A DNA stretch of 64,000 nucleotides from Adiantum capillus-veneris (GCA_014529385.2 CM043942.1:57291340-57355339); one strand, 5' to 3'. Counted from the first letter of the stretch, positions 21,836-34,489 are shown. The notes: generated by a model not told the origin, from the letters alone. A program made the numbers and translations.

Positions 21836-22079
21836 CAAAATGTGTAATTTTTTTTTGGGCAGAGAGGGTTGGGAACTAATGCTGCATGTACTGCAGCAAA
21901 AGAAAACAACCCTCTCTACCCAAAGGAAAAAAATGCTGCAGCAACCGCACTCTACCTACAAGCTGACGCTAAAGAGGGAGTGTATGGCAATTAGCAAAAT
22001 TGTAAGAATAACATAACTTGTTAACATGATTAAAACATGAGTCAAAAACTGTAAAACCATAAACATAACCTCTGTGCCA

Positions 22080-22500
22080 TACCATAACCATAACCATAAC
22101 CATAAACATCACACGATTGCTATACCATCATAGCAAAACCATAACCATCACCTGAACCAATACCATAACCATAACCTTGCACAACCATAACCATAACCAT
22201 AGCACGATTGCTATACCATCATAGCAAAACCATAACCATCACCTGAACCAAAATCATAACCATAATTTTGCACAACCATAACCATAGCAAAACCATAACC
22301 ATAGCACGATTGCCAAAACCATAACCATAACCATAACCTTGCACAACCATAACCATAACCATAACCATAACCATAACCATAACCATAACCATAACCATAA
22401 CCATAACCATAACCATAACCATAACCATAAACCATAAAACATAAACATAAGTTGACTGTCAAACCTTAACCATACCATAAACATAACCATAAACCATAAA
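22080..22500. repeat. (ATAACC)n hexamer array
   Basis: About 400 bp built on ACCATA / CCATAA. A pure run lies at about 22340-22430, and two larger repeats nearby carry GCACGATTGCTATACCATCATAGCAAAACC. It lies in the 3' untranslated part of the CACTA-C second gene. On the minus strand it translates to GY, MV or LW runs, which are not real proteins. Confidence 0.85.
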
Positions 22501-22552
22501 CATAAGTACTACAAAACTGTACATATGCAAGAGATCAATGAGTGAGAAGCCC

Positions 22553-23030
22553 TCATGGTAATGCCTCCCAATCGACGTCCTCTCCCTCCTCCTCTAGCAG
22601 CTGGGTCAAAAGGGCCACATCCATGCTTGTACCCATGCTTCTCCTCTTGGCATGTCCGAAGGCGCTTCATGGCAACATCTTGCAAAATTATGGTTTAATC
22701 ATTAGATAAATCTTCAAATAACATATATACTATCAATAATTTAAAGCATACGTATAATACTTACAAACTCATGTCGAAGCGTATTGTAGCCTCCACTCCC
22801 AAGATGTGACGCTCCAGCAGACTCAAACGTGCTCTGGCTGCATCTCTATGCTGCTGAAATCTATTGTGATTGTCTTGTGTCTCTCAGGAAATCCCAATCC
22901 ACTCCTCTGTGTCCAACCATGCCGGATTGGGATCGCCGTCATTGAATCTGTCTCTGGCCTCTGATTGACGATGAGACCTTGTGGTACCCCTCTGCCGGCA
23001 TGTACTCTCTTTGAATGGTGTCAACAATGT
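22553..23030 (-). pseudogene. CACTA-C second gene, 3' part
   Basis: The minus strand reads TPFKESTCRQRGTTRSHRQS, then NPAWLDTEEWIGIS, a stop, and QQHRDAARARLSLLERH. This parallels RPDWLAKEDW...QQKDAARARVEAGSSHH of the CACTA-A gene. A last exon ends in DVALLTQLLEEEGEDVDWEA and a stop at about 22553. The upstream half lies beyond Copia-1 at 33720-34301; the AATGT duplication interrupts the frame at ITLLTPFKE. The in-frame stop shows decay. Confidence 0.65.
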
Positions 23031-23257
23031 TGTTTGAATTAGGATTGCAGAGAAACACACACAGCTTGGAGAAGACGAAGGAAGCTCAAGGCACACAATA
23101 GAGAGTGTGTTACTTAGTGTGTAATGGAAAGATAGATAGCCCTAGAGTGATGGGCGTATATACAATGCACGGGGGAAAAAACCTCCTAAAGAGGGAAAAA
23201 ATGCCCCGGCGGTCCTAGTGTGTTCACACACATCACTACCACATGTATATGGTAACA
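23031..23257 (-). repeat. Copia-1 3' LTR
   Basis: 227-bp terminal repeat. On the minus strand the polypurine tract lies directly upstream, at about 23258-23270. Confidence 0.93.
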
Positions 23258-23333
23258 AATCCCCCCTGGAGTGATGCGGTTGAACGAGAGCTGGCACATG
23301 AGTAAAGGGAAGTGCCATGCCCTGAGGACAGGA

Positions 23334-23967
23334 TCAGTCGACAAAGGGGAGTAAGCCCAAAGCTTTGCGGAAAGCTTCCAGCTTCTCACGAGACAATGCC
23401 TTTGTGAAAAGATCTGCAAGGTTTTCCTGTGTTGGTACATAAGCCAAGCTGATTTCTCCTTCTGAGAGCCTCTCCCTGACATAGTGGTAATGCACCTCAA
23501 TGTGCTTTGTGCGAGCATGAAAAACTGGGTTCCTCGCAACTCCCAATGCGCTCTTACTGTCAGTGTAGATAGTGTTGGCAGTGTCCTGTCCAACACCCAA
23601 ATCAGCCATAAGGCGTCTGAGCCATACACACTCAACCGTAGCTGTGAAGACTGCCTTGTACTCAGTCTCACAACTCGAAGTGGCCACAGTAGGTTGCTTC
23701 TTGCTCAACCATGATATACATGAACTGCCAAGCATGAAACAAAAACCACTTGTGGACACTCGCATGTCAAAACAACCAGCCCAATCTGAGTCCGAAAAAG
23801 CATGTAAGTCTGGCGGCAATGATCCCCCCTTGGGATAAAACAAGCCAAGATGTAAAGTGCCACTAAGGTAGCGGAAAATCCTCTTAACAGCCTGCCAATG
23901 CTTAGACCCTAGGCTATGCATAAATCTGCTGACCTGTGAGACTAAAAACTGAATATCCGGCCTCGTG
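23334..23967 (-). pseudogene. Copia-1 pol, 3' part (end of RT and RNase H)
   Basis: Encodes TRPDIQFLVSQVSRFMHSLG, WQAVKRIFRYLSGT, then FSDSDWAGCFDMRVSTSGF and the RNase H end with SCETEYKAV, IYTDSKSALGVARNP and FHARTKHIEVHYHYVRE. It ends with LGLLPFVD and a stop at 23334. Copia-2 cut the coding region at the TTGCA duplication, between CLIYVCN and TRPDIQF. The frame of this half is open. Confidence 0.9.
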
Positions 23968-23972
23968 TTGCA

Positions 23973-24056
23973 TGTTAGGAAATAAGACGTAGCTAAATAG
24001 ATAATTGAGTAGATTACTTAATGGAGAGAGACAGATTTATATACACGAGATTATAG

Positions 24057-24105
<49 letters not shown>

Positions 24106-24744
24106 CACGATATACGTGGTTCACCCAATGTGGGCTACGTCCATGGGAAAGCAGCCACTCAATGGCCTTAGTACTTCAAACAAGAAGTAGTTTACAAAGG
24201 GATTATACCCTTAATGGAGCTCCTGCCTTGCTTCACTCTCACCACCTCACACTCACCTTGTTGCATCAACTTCACACTATGAAATGTGTGTAGAAATGCC
24301 TCCTTTTATAGGCCAAAAGGGCTGCCCTCTCTTATGAGAGACAGCCATGTGTAGCCGCCCTTGTGTAAATAAGTCCAAATTGGACCCTCCAATCCTCCCA
24401 TGTGTGGCCGCCTTGAGAAGACAAGTCTGCTTTTGAATTCGGCCACCGGCCATTGACTTCCGACCACCGGCCATTGACTACCGGCCACCGACCAACCGAC
24501 CGGTTGTTTTCCGACCACTTTCCGGCCGCCGTCCGGCCATAATATTCCGGCGAAAAAAAAAAAGTCTCAGGGGCCTCCGCCCCCGAGGCCTTTAAAGTTG
24601 CCCCTGATTCTTGTCCGTGAAAATTTTGGTTTCCGGTGAGTGATTTTCCTTCACGCACGATGCTTCTCCTGATAATGGGGGGCCTTACAAATGTGCGCTT
24701 TTACCACAGAAAATTACAAGGGTAAATCAGGCTCATACTTAACA
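23973..24744 (-). repeat. Copia-2 3' LTR
   Basis: Starts TGTTAGGAAATAAG and ends CTTAACA. It contains (GA)n at about 24061-24101 and a CCGGCCACCGGCC-rich part near 24440-24540. Confidence 0.93.
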
Positions 24745-24803
24745 ATCTCCCATTGGAGATTGATCTCCAAACCAAACCTGTGACTGCTTTCCATTCTGGC
24801 TTC

Positions 24804-27790
24804 TTATCCTTGAATGCCGATTGAAGATGAGCAAAAGCTCAACTTCTCCTTGTTGACCACCTTTGTAAACATGTCTGTAGGATTTTCACTTGTATGCACC
24901 TTTCCTAGCTTTAGTTGTCCCTCTTCCAAAAGAGTGAGTATGAAGTGATATCTCACCTCAATGTGCTTTGTCCTTGAATGAAAGGCTGAGTTCTTCGCAA
25001 GATGGATAGCGCTTTGGCTATCACTTGTACAAGACACAATTGTCTTGTTTGAATCCAAGCTCCTTCTAAGAATCTGTGAAGCCACAGAATTTTTTTGCTT
25101 GCCTCTGTCATTGTACATACTCTGCTTCCGTGGTAGAAAGTGAAACCACTTTCTGCAGCTTTGAAGCCCAGCTTACTGCTGTGCCTCCAACCGTGAAACA
25201 CATAGCCGTAGTGCTCCTTCGAGTATCTTTGTCACCTACCATATCTGCATCAGCATACCTTTTAGAAAAAATATCAGTTCCTCCAAAATTAAAAGCATTT
25301 GTTGTTGTCCTTTTAGCATACTAAGTATCCATTCACATGCTTGCCAATGCTCTTTACCTGGGTTGTCCATGAACCTACTCACAACTCCCACTGCATGTAC
25401 AATGTCTGGCCTTGTCCAGACCATAGCATACATTAGAGAACCTACCGTTGTAGCATATGGAACTTTAGACATATAGGCTATCTCCTCTTGTGTCTTTGGA
25501 CACATATCCTTCGTTAGTTTAAAATGACCAGCCAAAGGTGTAGAAACTGGTTTTGCATTTTGCATTGCAAACCTTTCTAGTACCTTCTTAATGTAATCTT
25601 CTTGAGATAGCTTTATTGTCTTCTTCGTCTTGTCCCTTGATATTTTCATACCAAGTATCCTCTTTGCAGCACCTAAATCTTTCATTGAAAAAGATTTGGA
25701 AAGCTCCTCTTTTAGGTCTTTGATGTCCTGCATGTTAGCACTTGCAATCAACATGTCATCAACATACAACATTAGGATGATGAATTTCCCATCTCCCAAA
25801 TTCTCCGTGTAGACGCAGTGATCCGAGTTGCATCTTGTGAATCCATGATCCAACATCCATCGATCAAACTTCAAGTACCATTGTCTTGATGCTTGCTTTA
25901 AACCATACAAGCTCTTCTTTAATCTGCAAACCATTTTCTCCTTACCTTTTACTTCATACCCCTTTGGTTGAAGCATGTAGATTTCCTCCTCTAAGTCACC
26001 GTGAGGGAATGCCGTATTTACATCCATTTGCTCGAGATTTAGATCATGAGCAGCCACAAGGCTTAAGACAAGCCTAATTGAGTTCATTTTTACAACATGA
26101 GAAAATATTTCATTGAAGTCAATACCTTTCTTTTGAGAAAAACCTTTTACCACAAGCCTAGACTTGTACCTTTTCTTCCCACCTTCTTCTTCCTTCAGCT
26201 TGTACACCCATTTGTTTTGAAGTGCCCGCTTACCTTTAGGCAACTCAACCAACGCCCATGTTTGGTTACGATGTAGTGAGTCCATCTCCACTTGCATGCT
26301 CTTCGTGCATTCTTCTTTGGATTCATGTTGCATAGCTTCTTCGTATGATTCCGGCTCTCCAGAATCTGAGATCAAGAGATGGTTGAAGGAAGGAACAAAC
26401 CTTTCTGGAGGTCTACTTGCTCTTGTAGATCTTCGGGGAATAGGTTGAGGCTCCTCATTTGGTTGACGTTGTTGCACATTGTCACCGTTTGCAGTCCTTG
26501 AGTCTTCACCGTCCTCAAGCTCCATGTACTCATCACCTATTTCTTTTGTTTGTTTTCTTTCCAAGTAATCTTTGTACATATTTTGTTCGTTAAAAATTAC
26601 ATCCCTACTCCTTAAGATTTTACCATCTTCAGGAGTCCATAGGTGATGCCCAAAGTCTCCTTCTCCATAGCCAATGAAGAAACACTTTTTGGACTTTGCA
26701 TCTAGCTTTGATCTTAGGCTTCTATCTATGTGCATGAAAGCCTCACACCCAAACACTTTGAGAAATGCATAATTCACCGGTTTACCTGTCCATGTCTCTT
26801 CTGGAACTCCCCCATCCAATGTCGTTGAGGGTGACCGATTGATTAAGTACACAGACGTACTTACAGCTTCCGCCCAAAGCTCAAGCGGTAGGCCTGCATG
26901 TAGCCGCATGTTTCGTGCTCATTCCATGATTGGCCTGTTCATCCTTTCCGAAATCCCATTTTGTTCAGGTGTCCTTGGGGTTGTCCTTTGCCTCCGAATG
27001 CCATTGCTAGCACAAAAGCTTTCAAAAGATTGGCTGCAATATTCGCCTCCATTGTCGGATCTGAGGCATTTAACCTTGGTACCTGTTTCATTCTCCACAA
27101 AGGCTTTCCACCTTTGAAATATGGAAAATACATCGGATTTATTCTTCATGACATAAACCCATGTTTTTCTAGTCGCATCGTCTATGAATGTTACATAGTA
27201 CAATGAGCCACCAAGTGATGGTGTACTTGCAGGACCCCAAACATCAGAATGAACCAACTCAAGTTTTTTATTTTTTCTTTCATTTTTTGATTTTTGAAAT
27301 TTTACCCTCTTTTGTTTACCATAAACACAATCTTCACAGAACTCTAAGTCCACTTCTTTCAAACCTGGTAAAAGCTTCTTTGTTTGAAGGATTTGCATTC
27401 CTTTGGCACTCATATGCCCAAATCGGTAGTGCCACACCGCACTGTCAACATCTGTAGTTGCTGCACAAGCTGAAGGTTGCGTGCTAACAATACACAAGTA
27501 AAGTGTACCGACTTTTTCTCCCTTGGCAACCACCAAAGATCCCTTTGAGATCTTCCACCGTTTGTTTCCGAATGCAATGTTGTGACCTTCATCGTCCAAT
27601 TGTCCTGTAGAGATCAAATTTTTGTGAAGAGAAGGAACATGCCTAACATCTTTAAGCTTCCATTCATTTCCGTTAGCAGTTTTGACAGAAACTGTACCTT
27701 TGCCGACAATCTCACAAGCTTCATCATCTCCCAAGTATACATACCCAAAATTACCTTGGTGTAGTCTTGGAAATGTTGCTTGTGTGGTGT
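24804..27790 (-). pseudogene. Copia-2 pol (protease end, integrase, RT, RNase H), broken
   Basis: Pol processes and copies the element RNA and integrates it. In order, the minus strand shows the protease site WIVDSG followed by a frameshift near 27800. Next come the integrase zinc site (H..H..C..C, ending CEDCVYGKQKR) and the core, with HSDVWGPASTPSLGG, FIDDATRKTWVY and RSDNGGEYCSQSF. RT follows, with MDVNTAFPHGDLEEEIYM and LMLYVDDMLIA, then RNase H with CDSQSAIHLAKNSAFHSRTK-like text. Lesions are a TGA in the integrase tail near 26910 (after MNRPIME), a frameshift near 25320 and at least one more near 25110. It has the standard Copia order with integrase before RT. Confidence 0.9.
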
Positions 27791-28683
27791 CGCATGGAAT
27801 GAAGCCCCGAATCTACTATCCAGGAATTAGACACATTGTCTAATGAGAGAATTAGAGCATCTTGCTCTACTTTACCTGCCACATTGGCCTCCGCTGTTGT
27901 CTTGTTGTCTTGAGACTCTGTCTCCTTCTTCTTCTTGGACCAGCAATCCTTCTTGACATGGCCCTTCTTGCCGTAGTTCCAACATTCAAGAACTGACTTT
28001 GTGCGTGACTTGCTCCGCCTTGAGCGATCACGACCCTTTTGGTTTTTGAACCTCTCCTTAAGCCTTCCTCTTGTTTCCACTGATAGTGCAGCACTTGATG
28101 ATTCTCCTGTGCTTCTCCTTTGCATTTCCTCGCTTAGGAGAACACCCACAACATCATCAAACTTAAGAGTATTTGTGCCAGAGATAGAATTACTTACAGC
28201 CATCACAAGGCTGTCCCAACTATCCGGTAGAGATGATAGTATAAGGAGATCTCCCACTTCGTCATCGAAATTGATTTTCATTGATCGAAGGTGACTTATG
28301 TTTGTGTTAAAGTCATTTAGGTGTTCTGCAACTGAACCATTCTCTGCCATCTTTAGATTGAACAAGCGCTTCATAAGAAATACCTTATTGGATGCCGATG
28401 GTTTCTCGTAGAAGTCGTCAAGTGACTTCATCAAGTCCTCCGTGGTCTTCATCTCCGAAACATTGAAGGCCACCGTTGACGCCAAGCTTAACCGGATTGT
28501 TCCCAGTGCCTTTCGATCAAGGACAATCCATGCTTCATCTGCCATTGTTGCGGGCTTCTTCGCAAGACCGCCTAGTGGCAAATAGAGGTCCTTCTGGTAG
28601 AGATAGTCTTCAATCTGCATCTTCCAATGTTGGTAGTTTTTGCCGTTGAACTTCTCAATCTTGAGCTTCCCTTCCTCCGCCAT
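27791..28683 (-). pseudogene. Copia-2 gag
   Basis: Start MAEEGKLKIEKFNGKNYQHW at 28683. The capsid-like region includes LMKSLDDFYEKPSASNKVFL and SSLPDSWDSLVMAVS. The zinc knuckle reads CWNYGKKGHVKKDC, in which the second Cys of CX2CX4HX4C is Tyr, probably harming RNA binding. The frame runs on into the protease site and is then lost. Confidence 0.88.
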
Positions 28684-28756
28684 AACTCCCACTCAATTAA
28701 AGGAATCCTTTCCTTGAGATAATTTAGCTACGAGCAAACCTTGCTCTGATACCAGT

Positions 28757-29492
28757 TGTTAGGAAATAAGACGTAGCTAAATAGATAATTGAGTAGATTA
28801 CTTAATGGAGAGAGACAGATTTATATACACGAGATTATAGAGTAGAGAGAGAGAGAGAGAGTACACACGATATACGTGGCTCACCCAATGTGGGCTACAT
28901 CCACGGGAAAGCAGCCACTCAATGGCTTTAGTACTTCAAAACAAGAAGTAGTTTACAAAGGGATTATACCCTTAATGGAGCTCCCGCCTTGCTTCACTCT
29001 CACCACCTCACACTCACCTTGTTGCATCAACTTCACACTATGAAATGTGTGTAGAAATGGCCTCCTTTGTAGGCCAAAAAGGATGCCCTCTCTAGTGAGA
29101 GACAGCCATGTGTAGCCGCCCTTGTGCGAATAAGTCCAAATCGGACCCTCCAATCCGCCCATGTGTGGCCGCCCTTGAGAAGACAAGTCCGCTTTTGAAT
29201 TCGGCCACCGGCCACCGGCCATTGACTTCCAACCACCGGCCAACCGACCGGTTGTTTTTCGACCACTTTCCGGCCGCCGTCCGGCCATAATATTCTGGCG
29301 AAAAAAAAAAGTCTGGGGGGCCTCCGCCCCCGAGGCCTTTAAAGTTGCCCCTGATTCTTGTCCGTGAAAATTTTGGTTTCCGGTGAGTGATTTTCCTTCA
29401 CGCACGATGGCTTCTCCTCATAATGGGAGCCTTACAAATGTGCGCTTTTACCACAGAAAATTGCAAGGGTAAATCAGGCTCCATACTTAACA
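28757..29492 (-). repeat. Copia-2 5' LTR
   Basis: 736-bp terminal repeat. The primer-binding site lies just outside it at about 28740-28755. Confidence 0.93.
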
Positions 29493-29497
29493 TTGCA

Positions 29498-32284
29498 TAC
29501 ATAAATGAGGCAGCCAACAGCAGTTTGGTAAAGAGTGACATCAGTAGGATCACCAACATCATGTAGACTCAACTTCAAACCTGTTTCTAAGAGTGGCAAT
29601 AGGTTTGCAATCCTCAAGTCCAAACTTACATAGCAATGTCTCTATGTAACTTTTGTGACACAAGGCAATACCACCATCACAGTGCTTAAACTGTATACCC
29701 AAATAATGATGCAACAGCCCCAAATCTTTCATCTTGAAAGTAGCATTCAAATCAGTCTTAAATTCAGAAATATGTCTCTCATTTGGTCCAGTGATCAGCA
29801 AATCATCAACATAAAGAACCACAATGAGAAGTACATCACCCTCACGCTTTACATACAATGTGCTTTGTGTTGGACTGTTACGAAAGCCTTGTTTGACCAA
29901 ATGAGTGTTAGCTTTCTCATACCAAGCACGAGGAGATTGCTTCAACCCATACAAAGCCTTGTTACATTTGCACACTTTGTCCTCTTGTCCTTTTATGACA
30001 AAACCGTGAGGCAGCGTTACATAAACTTCCTCAAATATGTCACCATTCAAGAAAGCAGTAACAATGTCTGATTAATGTACATCCCAACCAAATGAACTGC
30101 CAATGCACATAGAAAACGCACAGTAGTCATACGACAAGTGGGAGCAAAAGTCTCTTCATAATCTATGCCTTTTTACTGTGCATAACCCTTTGCAACAAGT
30201 CGAGCCTTATGGCGATCGATCTCACCATGCGGATTGCGTTTCAACTTGTAAACCCACTTCGTACCAATGGCCTTTTTGCCAGGAGGCAAATCACATAAAG
30301 TCCATGTGTCATTTCTATAAGTGCATCATATTCTGATTGCATAGCAGCCATCCAATTTTCTGAATTTTGTGCTTCATCAAAAGTCAGAGGCTCCTCAACA
30401 TCATGTAAGCTACACACAGCCAAAGCATAACAATCTGATGTATAAGATGCATGGAGAGAGCCTGAACGAGTACGACTAGATAAAGGTGCATCCAATTTAC
30501 TGTCACGCAAAGTGTGCACCAGCCATTTTGGCATACCTCTAGCCTGTTCATTTTCAGCCCTTTCCTCATCAAGTACATCATGTACATCTGCATCAGTAAT
30601 AGGCTGATTTAAAACATTTTCAGAAACCCCCATAGGCTGTACATTTGCCTCATTGGAACTTACATTCGTATTTCCACCACTGAAAAGAGGCAACAAAGTG
30701 TCATAAATGTCCTGTGAGCTTACATTACTGTCTCTGGTGCATGACAGCAAGGGCTGAACAGAATCTTCCACAAACACTACATCCCGTGAAACCACAATAC
30801 GTTTTTTTTGCGGATGATACAACCTGTAACCTTTGCTTTCAGCACTATAACCAACAAAAATACATTTGACAGCCTTATCATCCAATTTTCTGCGCTGCAC
30901 TTGTGGCACCAAAGAGCCAAAAACACGCATGTGCTCAATAGAAGGCTTTCTATCATGCCATGCTTCATATGGAGTAATAGAATGCAAAGCTTTCGTAGGA
31001 CACGTGTTAAGTACATAAGTGGCACACATGATGGATTCAAGCCAAAAAGAATGCGGTAAAGCTTGACTTTTGACCATACATCATGCCATTTCCGTCAGTG
31101 ACCTATTTTTCCTCTCAGCAACACCATTTTGCTGAGGTGTAAGGCATTGTACATTGGTGTTTTATCCCATGACTAGCCATAAATGCATTAAATTCATGAG
31201 ACATATACTCCCCCCCTCGATCGGAACGGAGGGTGCCCATAGTACATTTCGAGACATTTTTAGCCATAGCCAGAAATTGTTTGAAGCACATAAAAACTTC
31301 GGACTTTGCTTTAAGCGGAAATACCCATGCATGCCTGGAGTAATCATCAATGAAAGTCATGAAGTACAGGTAATTGCCCAAGGACGGAGTTTGCATGGGC
31401 CCACAAACATCACTATGCACAAGCTGCAACTTGCATGTAGCCCGAACTGAACCATCCTTTGGAAACTTAGAACGTTACATTTTACCCAAAAATACAGCCT
31501 TCACAAACATGTTTGACAGGTGCTTCAAGAGGCGACAAAGAAGCAACCATATCAGATTTCTGCAAACGCAGCAAACTGACAAAATTCAGATGACCAAAAC
31601 GTGCATGCCAAAGTTTTGCATCTGAAATGGCCCTTGAATCTGCAATAGCATTTGCAAAATTTTGTCCACACTTGTCATACAAAGTGAGCTTATACAGACC
31701 ACGGCACAAAAGGCCAGATGCAACAATTTCATCACCAAAACTGAGATCATGAACTGTACATCTGTCATCCACAAATTTGACTACAAGTCCAAGTCTAGCA
31801 AGTGCGGATACAGACAAGAGATTCTTCTTGATCCCAGGTACATAAAGTGCATCAAAAGTGTGAAGGAACTGCCATTAGCAACAGTGAGCACAATCTTTCC
31901 AACTCCCTGAACTAGATAAGAGGCATTGTTGGCACAAGTGACTGAATTCCCATGAGGGACAGACTCAAGAGGGGTAAACAATTCACGATGTGAGGTAATG
32001 TGCTTTGTAGCACCACTGTCAAAATACCACACATGTGAATCTGCAGCAACTGACAAGCATGCATCATGGACAGCAGGATTGTAAGTGCACTCTGCGCTAA
32101 AAGCCCATTCTGCATCAACATCAGCAACACAGTCTCCTTTCACAGAAGACTCAACAATGGCTGCATTTGTAGTGGAACCAGCATTTGCAGTGGAACCACC
32201 CTCTTTCTTCTTAGCCTCTTTGGCCTTCGACTTAGGACACGACTTGATTAAGTGATCATTGGCTTTACAATAATGGCAACGCAT
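29498..32284 (-). pseudogene. Copia-1 pol, 5' part (zinc knuckle, protease, integrase, start of RT)
   Basis: Minus strand in order: knuckle CHYCKANDHLIKSC (CX2CX4HX4C) and protease WYFDSGATKHITSH. The integrase follows, with ARFGHLN and CEGCIFG, then HSDVCGPMQTPSLG, FIDDYSRHAW and RSDRGGEYMSHEF. Next is a Copia-type linker with FVGYSAESKGYRLYHP, and RT with NGDIFEEVYVTLPHGF and VLYVDDLLITGPNERHIS. Frames change near 31780, 31470, 31100, 30240 and 30060, so it is not translatable as one protein. RT continues at 23334-23967 beyond Copia-2. Confidence 0.9.
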
Positions 32285-32427
32285 ATTATTTTTGCCCTTA
32301 TCACCAGAATTGCCAGACGAAGTACTGCCAGCAGAGCATTAGGAACAGAATTTTTGCCACTCGCAGCAGAACCATAAGAAGTGGCTGCATTACTGTTACC
32401 ACCCTTTCTTTGAGAAGCAATAAAAGC

Positions 32428-33126
32428 CTATTCAACTGCACGCTGCCTAGTCCTGTTTTTTCTAGAAAGCGACTCTTGCAACAGCAATGTGCATAATGCA
32501 TCAAACTTGACAACTTCAGGATTTCCTTGGGTCATCAATCTCCAAGTACTAGCAAAAGTCTGGTAGGAATCTGGTAAGGCATCAAGAACAGTCTGCACAA
32601 GGAAACTGTCTGAAATGACTTCACCTGCAGAAATAAGCTGCTCATTGATATCCTTGACACTAGCAAGGAAAGTGTCCATATCATCTTCCTCATGCATAAT
32701 CTTCGACTCTAGCTCTTTATGCAGCAAAGCAATTTTAGCCTCATTGCGGCTTGCATAAAGACCTGCTAAAATATCCCAAGCCTGTTTTGCAGATTTTGCT
32801 GAGCGGATATGAGGAACAATGGTGCGCTTCACAGACAACGCAATCAATGCATGAGCCTGTGCATCCTTAACATCCCAACGAGCTTGTTCTGCCGTAGGCA
32901 AAACAACTCTAACAGCTGCAATCCTTGTAGCAAGACCTGCAACATCCTCAACATCGCCTACATCCTCAGAACCAGGACGTACATCAATGCCTTGCACAAT
33001 GTTCCAGACACCCTTTGACACAAGAACATGTTGCATCATATAAGCCCACATAGGGTAGTTGTCCCCATCCAACCTGTCCTCAGCAGCAAACATCTTGAAC
33101 ACATCTGTGTTGTTGTTGTCAGCCAT
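32428..33126 (-). pseudogene. Copia-1 gag
   Basis: Start MADNNNTDVFKMFAAEDRLD at 33126. It contains the UBN2/copia-type gag pattern: GDNYPMWAYMMQHVLVSKGV, then SAKQAWDILAGLYASRNEAK, LHKELESKIMHEEDDM and VLDALPDSYQTFAS. A stop follows QRAVE, just before a Gly/Asn/Ser-rich linker to the zinc knuckle. The gag frame itself is open. Confidence 0.88.
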
Positions 33127-33487
33127 GGTAAATGCTGCACCTGATGTGAAAACTGCCCGAAAATAGGAGAAACGAAGTGGGAACAACCTGTGCTATATAG
33201 CACAAACCGTAGAAGACTATGAGGCACCTGTAATGCAGAAAACGGCACTGACAGAAATTCTGCACAAAATGACGAAATAGCCTGTGCAGTACTGCTTGTA
33301 GTGGAAACGGAGGCCGAAATGAGCCCAAATCAAAATTCTGAGCAGACTCAGCTCTTTGAGCTAACCCAAAATTTTGTCGACCTGCGAACGCTCACCAAAG
33401 CTCACTGAAATCGGAGAAAGTGAGCAGGCGTGTGCTGGAGAAGCTGGCAACTAAGCCCGGGAGGACGTGACCTGCTCTGATACCAAT
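33127..33487 (-). other. Copia-1 leader with primer-binding site
   Basis: About 360 bp between the 5' LTR and gag. On the minus strand the primer-binding site TGGTATCAGAGCAGG at about 33471-33486 fits the 3' end of initiator Met tRNA. Confidence 0.85.
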
Positions 33488-33714
33488 TGTTGGAAGTAGG
33501 ATTGCAGAGAAACACACACAGCTTGGAGAAGACGAAGGAAGCTCAAGGCACACAATAGAGAGTGTGTTACTTAGTGTGCAATGGAAAGATAGATAGCCCT
33601 AGAGTGATAGGCGTATATACAATGCACGGGGGAAAAAACCTCCTAAAGAGGGAAAAAATGCCCCAGCGGTCCTAGTGTGTTCACACACATCACTACCACA
33701 TGTATATGGTAACA
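33488..33714 (-). repeat. Copia-1 5' LTR
   Basis: 227 bp, nearly identical to 23031-23257; followed by the AATGT duplication at 33715-33719. Confidence 0.93.
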
Positions 33715-33719
33715 AATGT

Positions 33720-34301
33720 AATTCTTTCTCTCAAGATCGAGATTTTCCCAAATCTCCATCACAGTATGACCAAACTGAATCGTATAGAGCTGTCGAATCC
33801 TCTGTCGTATTTCCTTTCCCACCTATCTACCACAACAGCCCCATACCTGCTCCTGTACACCTTGCTAGGATCATGCTCATGTGATCCCCAAGGTGTACGT
33901 GGTGTACCCATCGGTGAACTATCTACTGAAGAGAGTGGTGGGTGCACTCTCGGTGGTGTGGATGCATCGATAAAACCGCTACCACAGCAACCACCGCCTC
34001 CAGAACGACGACGCAAGAATGAACTACTTATCGGTGTAGAGGGCACACGAGTCCTAGGCGTAGGGGGCACACTAGACTGAGGTGTGGGGCCGCTTGGTGT
34101 AGAGACCACACTAGTCTCGGACGTAGGATCGGCTATAGTAGGTCTAGTGGTACTTGCACCTGCACCCCAAAGGTGCTGTGCCATGGCGATCTGCTCAGGT
34201 GTGAACTGAAACAAAAACGAGCCCATCTGCTCGGGTGACATGCCAGCCGGAGTGAGTGGAAAACTAAAACTAGGAGAGTAGGGCTCATCGTCATCGGCCA
34301 T
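33720..34301 (-). pseudogene. CACTA-C second gene, 5' part
   Basis: Start MADDDEPYSPSFSFPLTPAG at 34301. A QMGSFLFQFTPEQIAMAQHL block and a Ser/Thr/Pro-rich part follow, then RRRSGGGGCCGSGFIDASTP, which parallels the GGGGGCCGDSTTDASTPPR stretch of the CACTA-A gene. The central helical part follows with a frameshift near 33760 before Copia-1 interrupts it. The product would be the subterminal-repeat binding partner of TNP2. Confidence 0.65.
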
Positions 34302-34489
34302 GGCTAATCATACACAAACAAAACCCACAAAATACGTTAGTTTACGTAAGAAATGCTTAATCAATACACAACAAATCAATGGAACTGCTACAAAAATGAA
34401 ACAAATCAACGAAACTGCTACATAAATGACCAAAATCTAAAGTGTATTGTAAACTAATAAAAAGAGCCATGGAAAAGGTTTTCTAGCAA
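34302..34489. other. CACTA-C intergenic spacer
   Basis: AT-rich spacer between the second gene and the 3' end of TNP2. No feature is seen. Confidence 0.4.

Larger units (their letters stand above)
23973..29492 (-). mobile_element. Copia-2 (Ty1/copia element nested in Copia-1)
   Basis: LTRs lie at 23973-24744 (772 bp) and 28757-29492 (736 bp); length differences come from a longer (GA)n tract and extra CCACCGGCC repeats in the left copy. TSD TTGCA lies at 23968-23972 and 29493-29497. The primer-binding site TGGTATCAGAGCAAGG (initiator Met tRNA) is next to the right LTR. Gag and pol are on the minus strand with several lesions. It landed in the reverse transcriptase of Copia-1, so it is the younger of the two. 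Confidence 0.95.
23031..33714 (-). mobile_element. Copia-1 (outer Ty1/copia LTR retrotransposon)
   Basis: LTRs of 227 bp at 23031-23257 and 33488-33714 start with TGTT and end with AACA; I count five mismatches between them. The element is flanked by AATGT at 23026-23030 and 33715-33719. A primer-binding site TGGTATCAGAGCAGG next to the right LTR fits initiator Met tRNA, and a polypurine tract AGGGGGGATT abuts the left LTR; both are on the minus strand. Without Copia-2 the element is about 5.16 kb, typical of plant Copia. It is inserted in the second gene of CACTA-C. Confidence 0.95.

Noticed and set aside
22080-22500. Interstitial telomere-like array
   Set aside because: The repeat is ATAACC/CCATAA and not the plant telomere CCCTAAA or its known variants, and it lies in the untranslated part of a CACTA gene.
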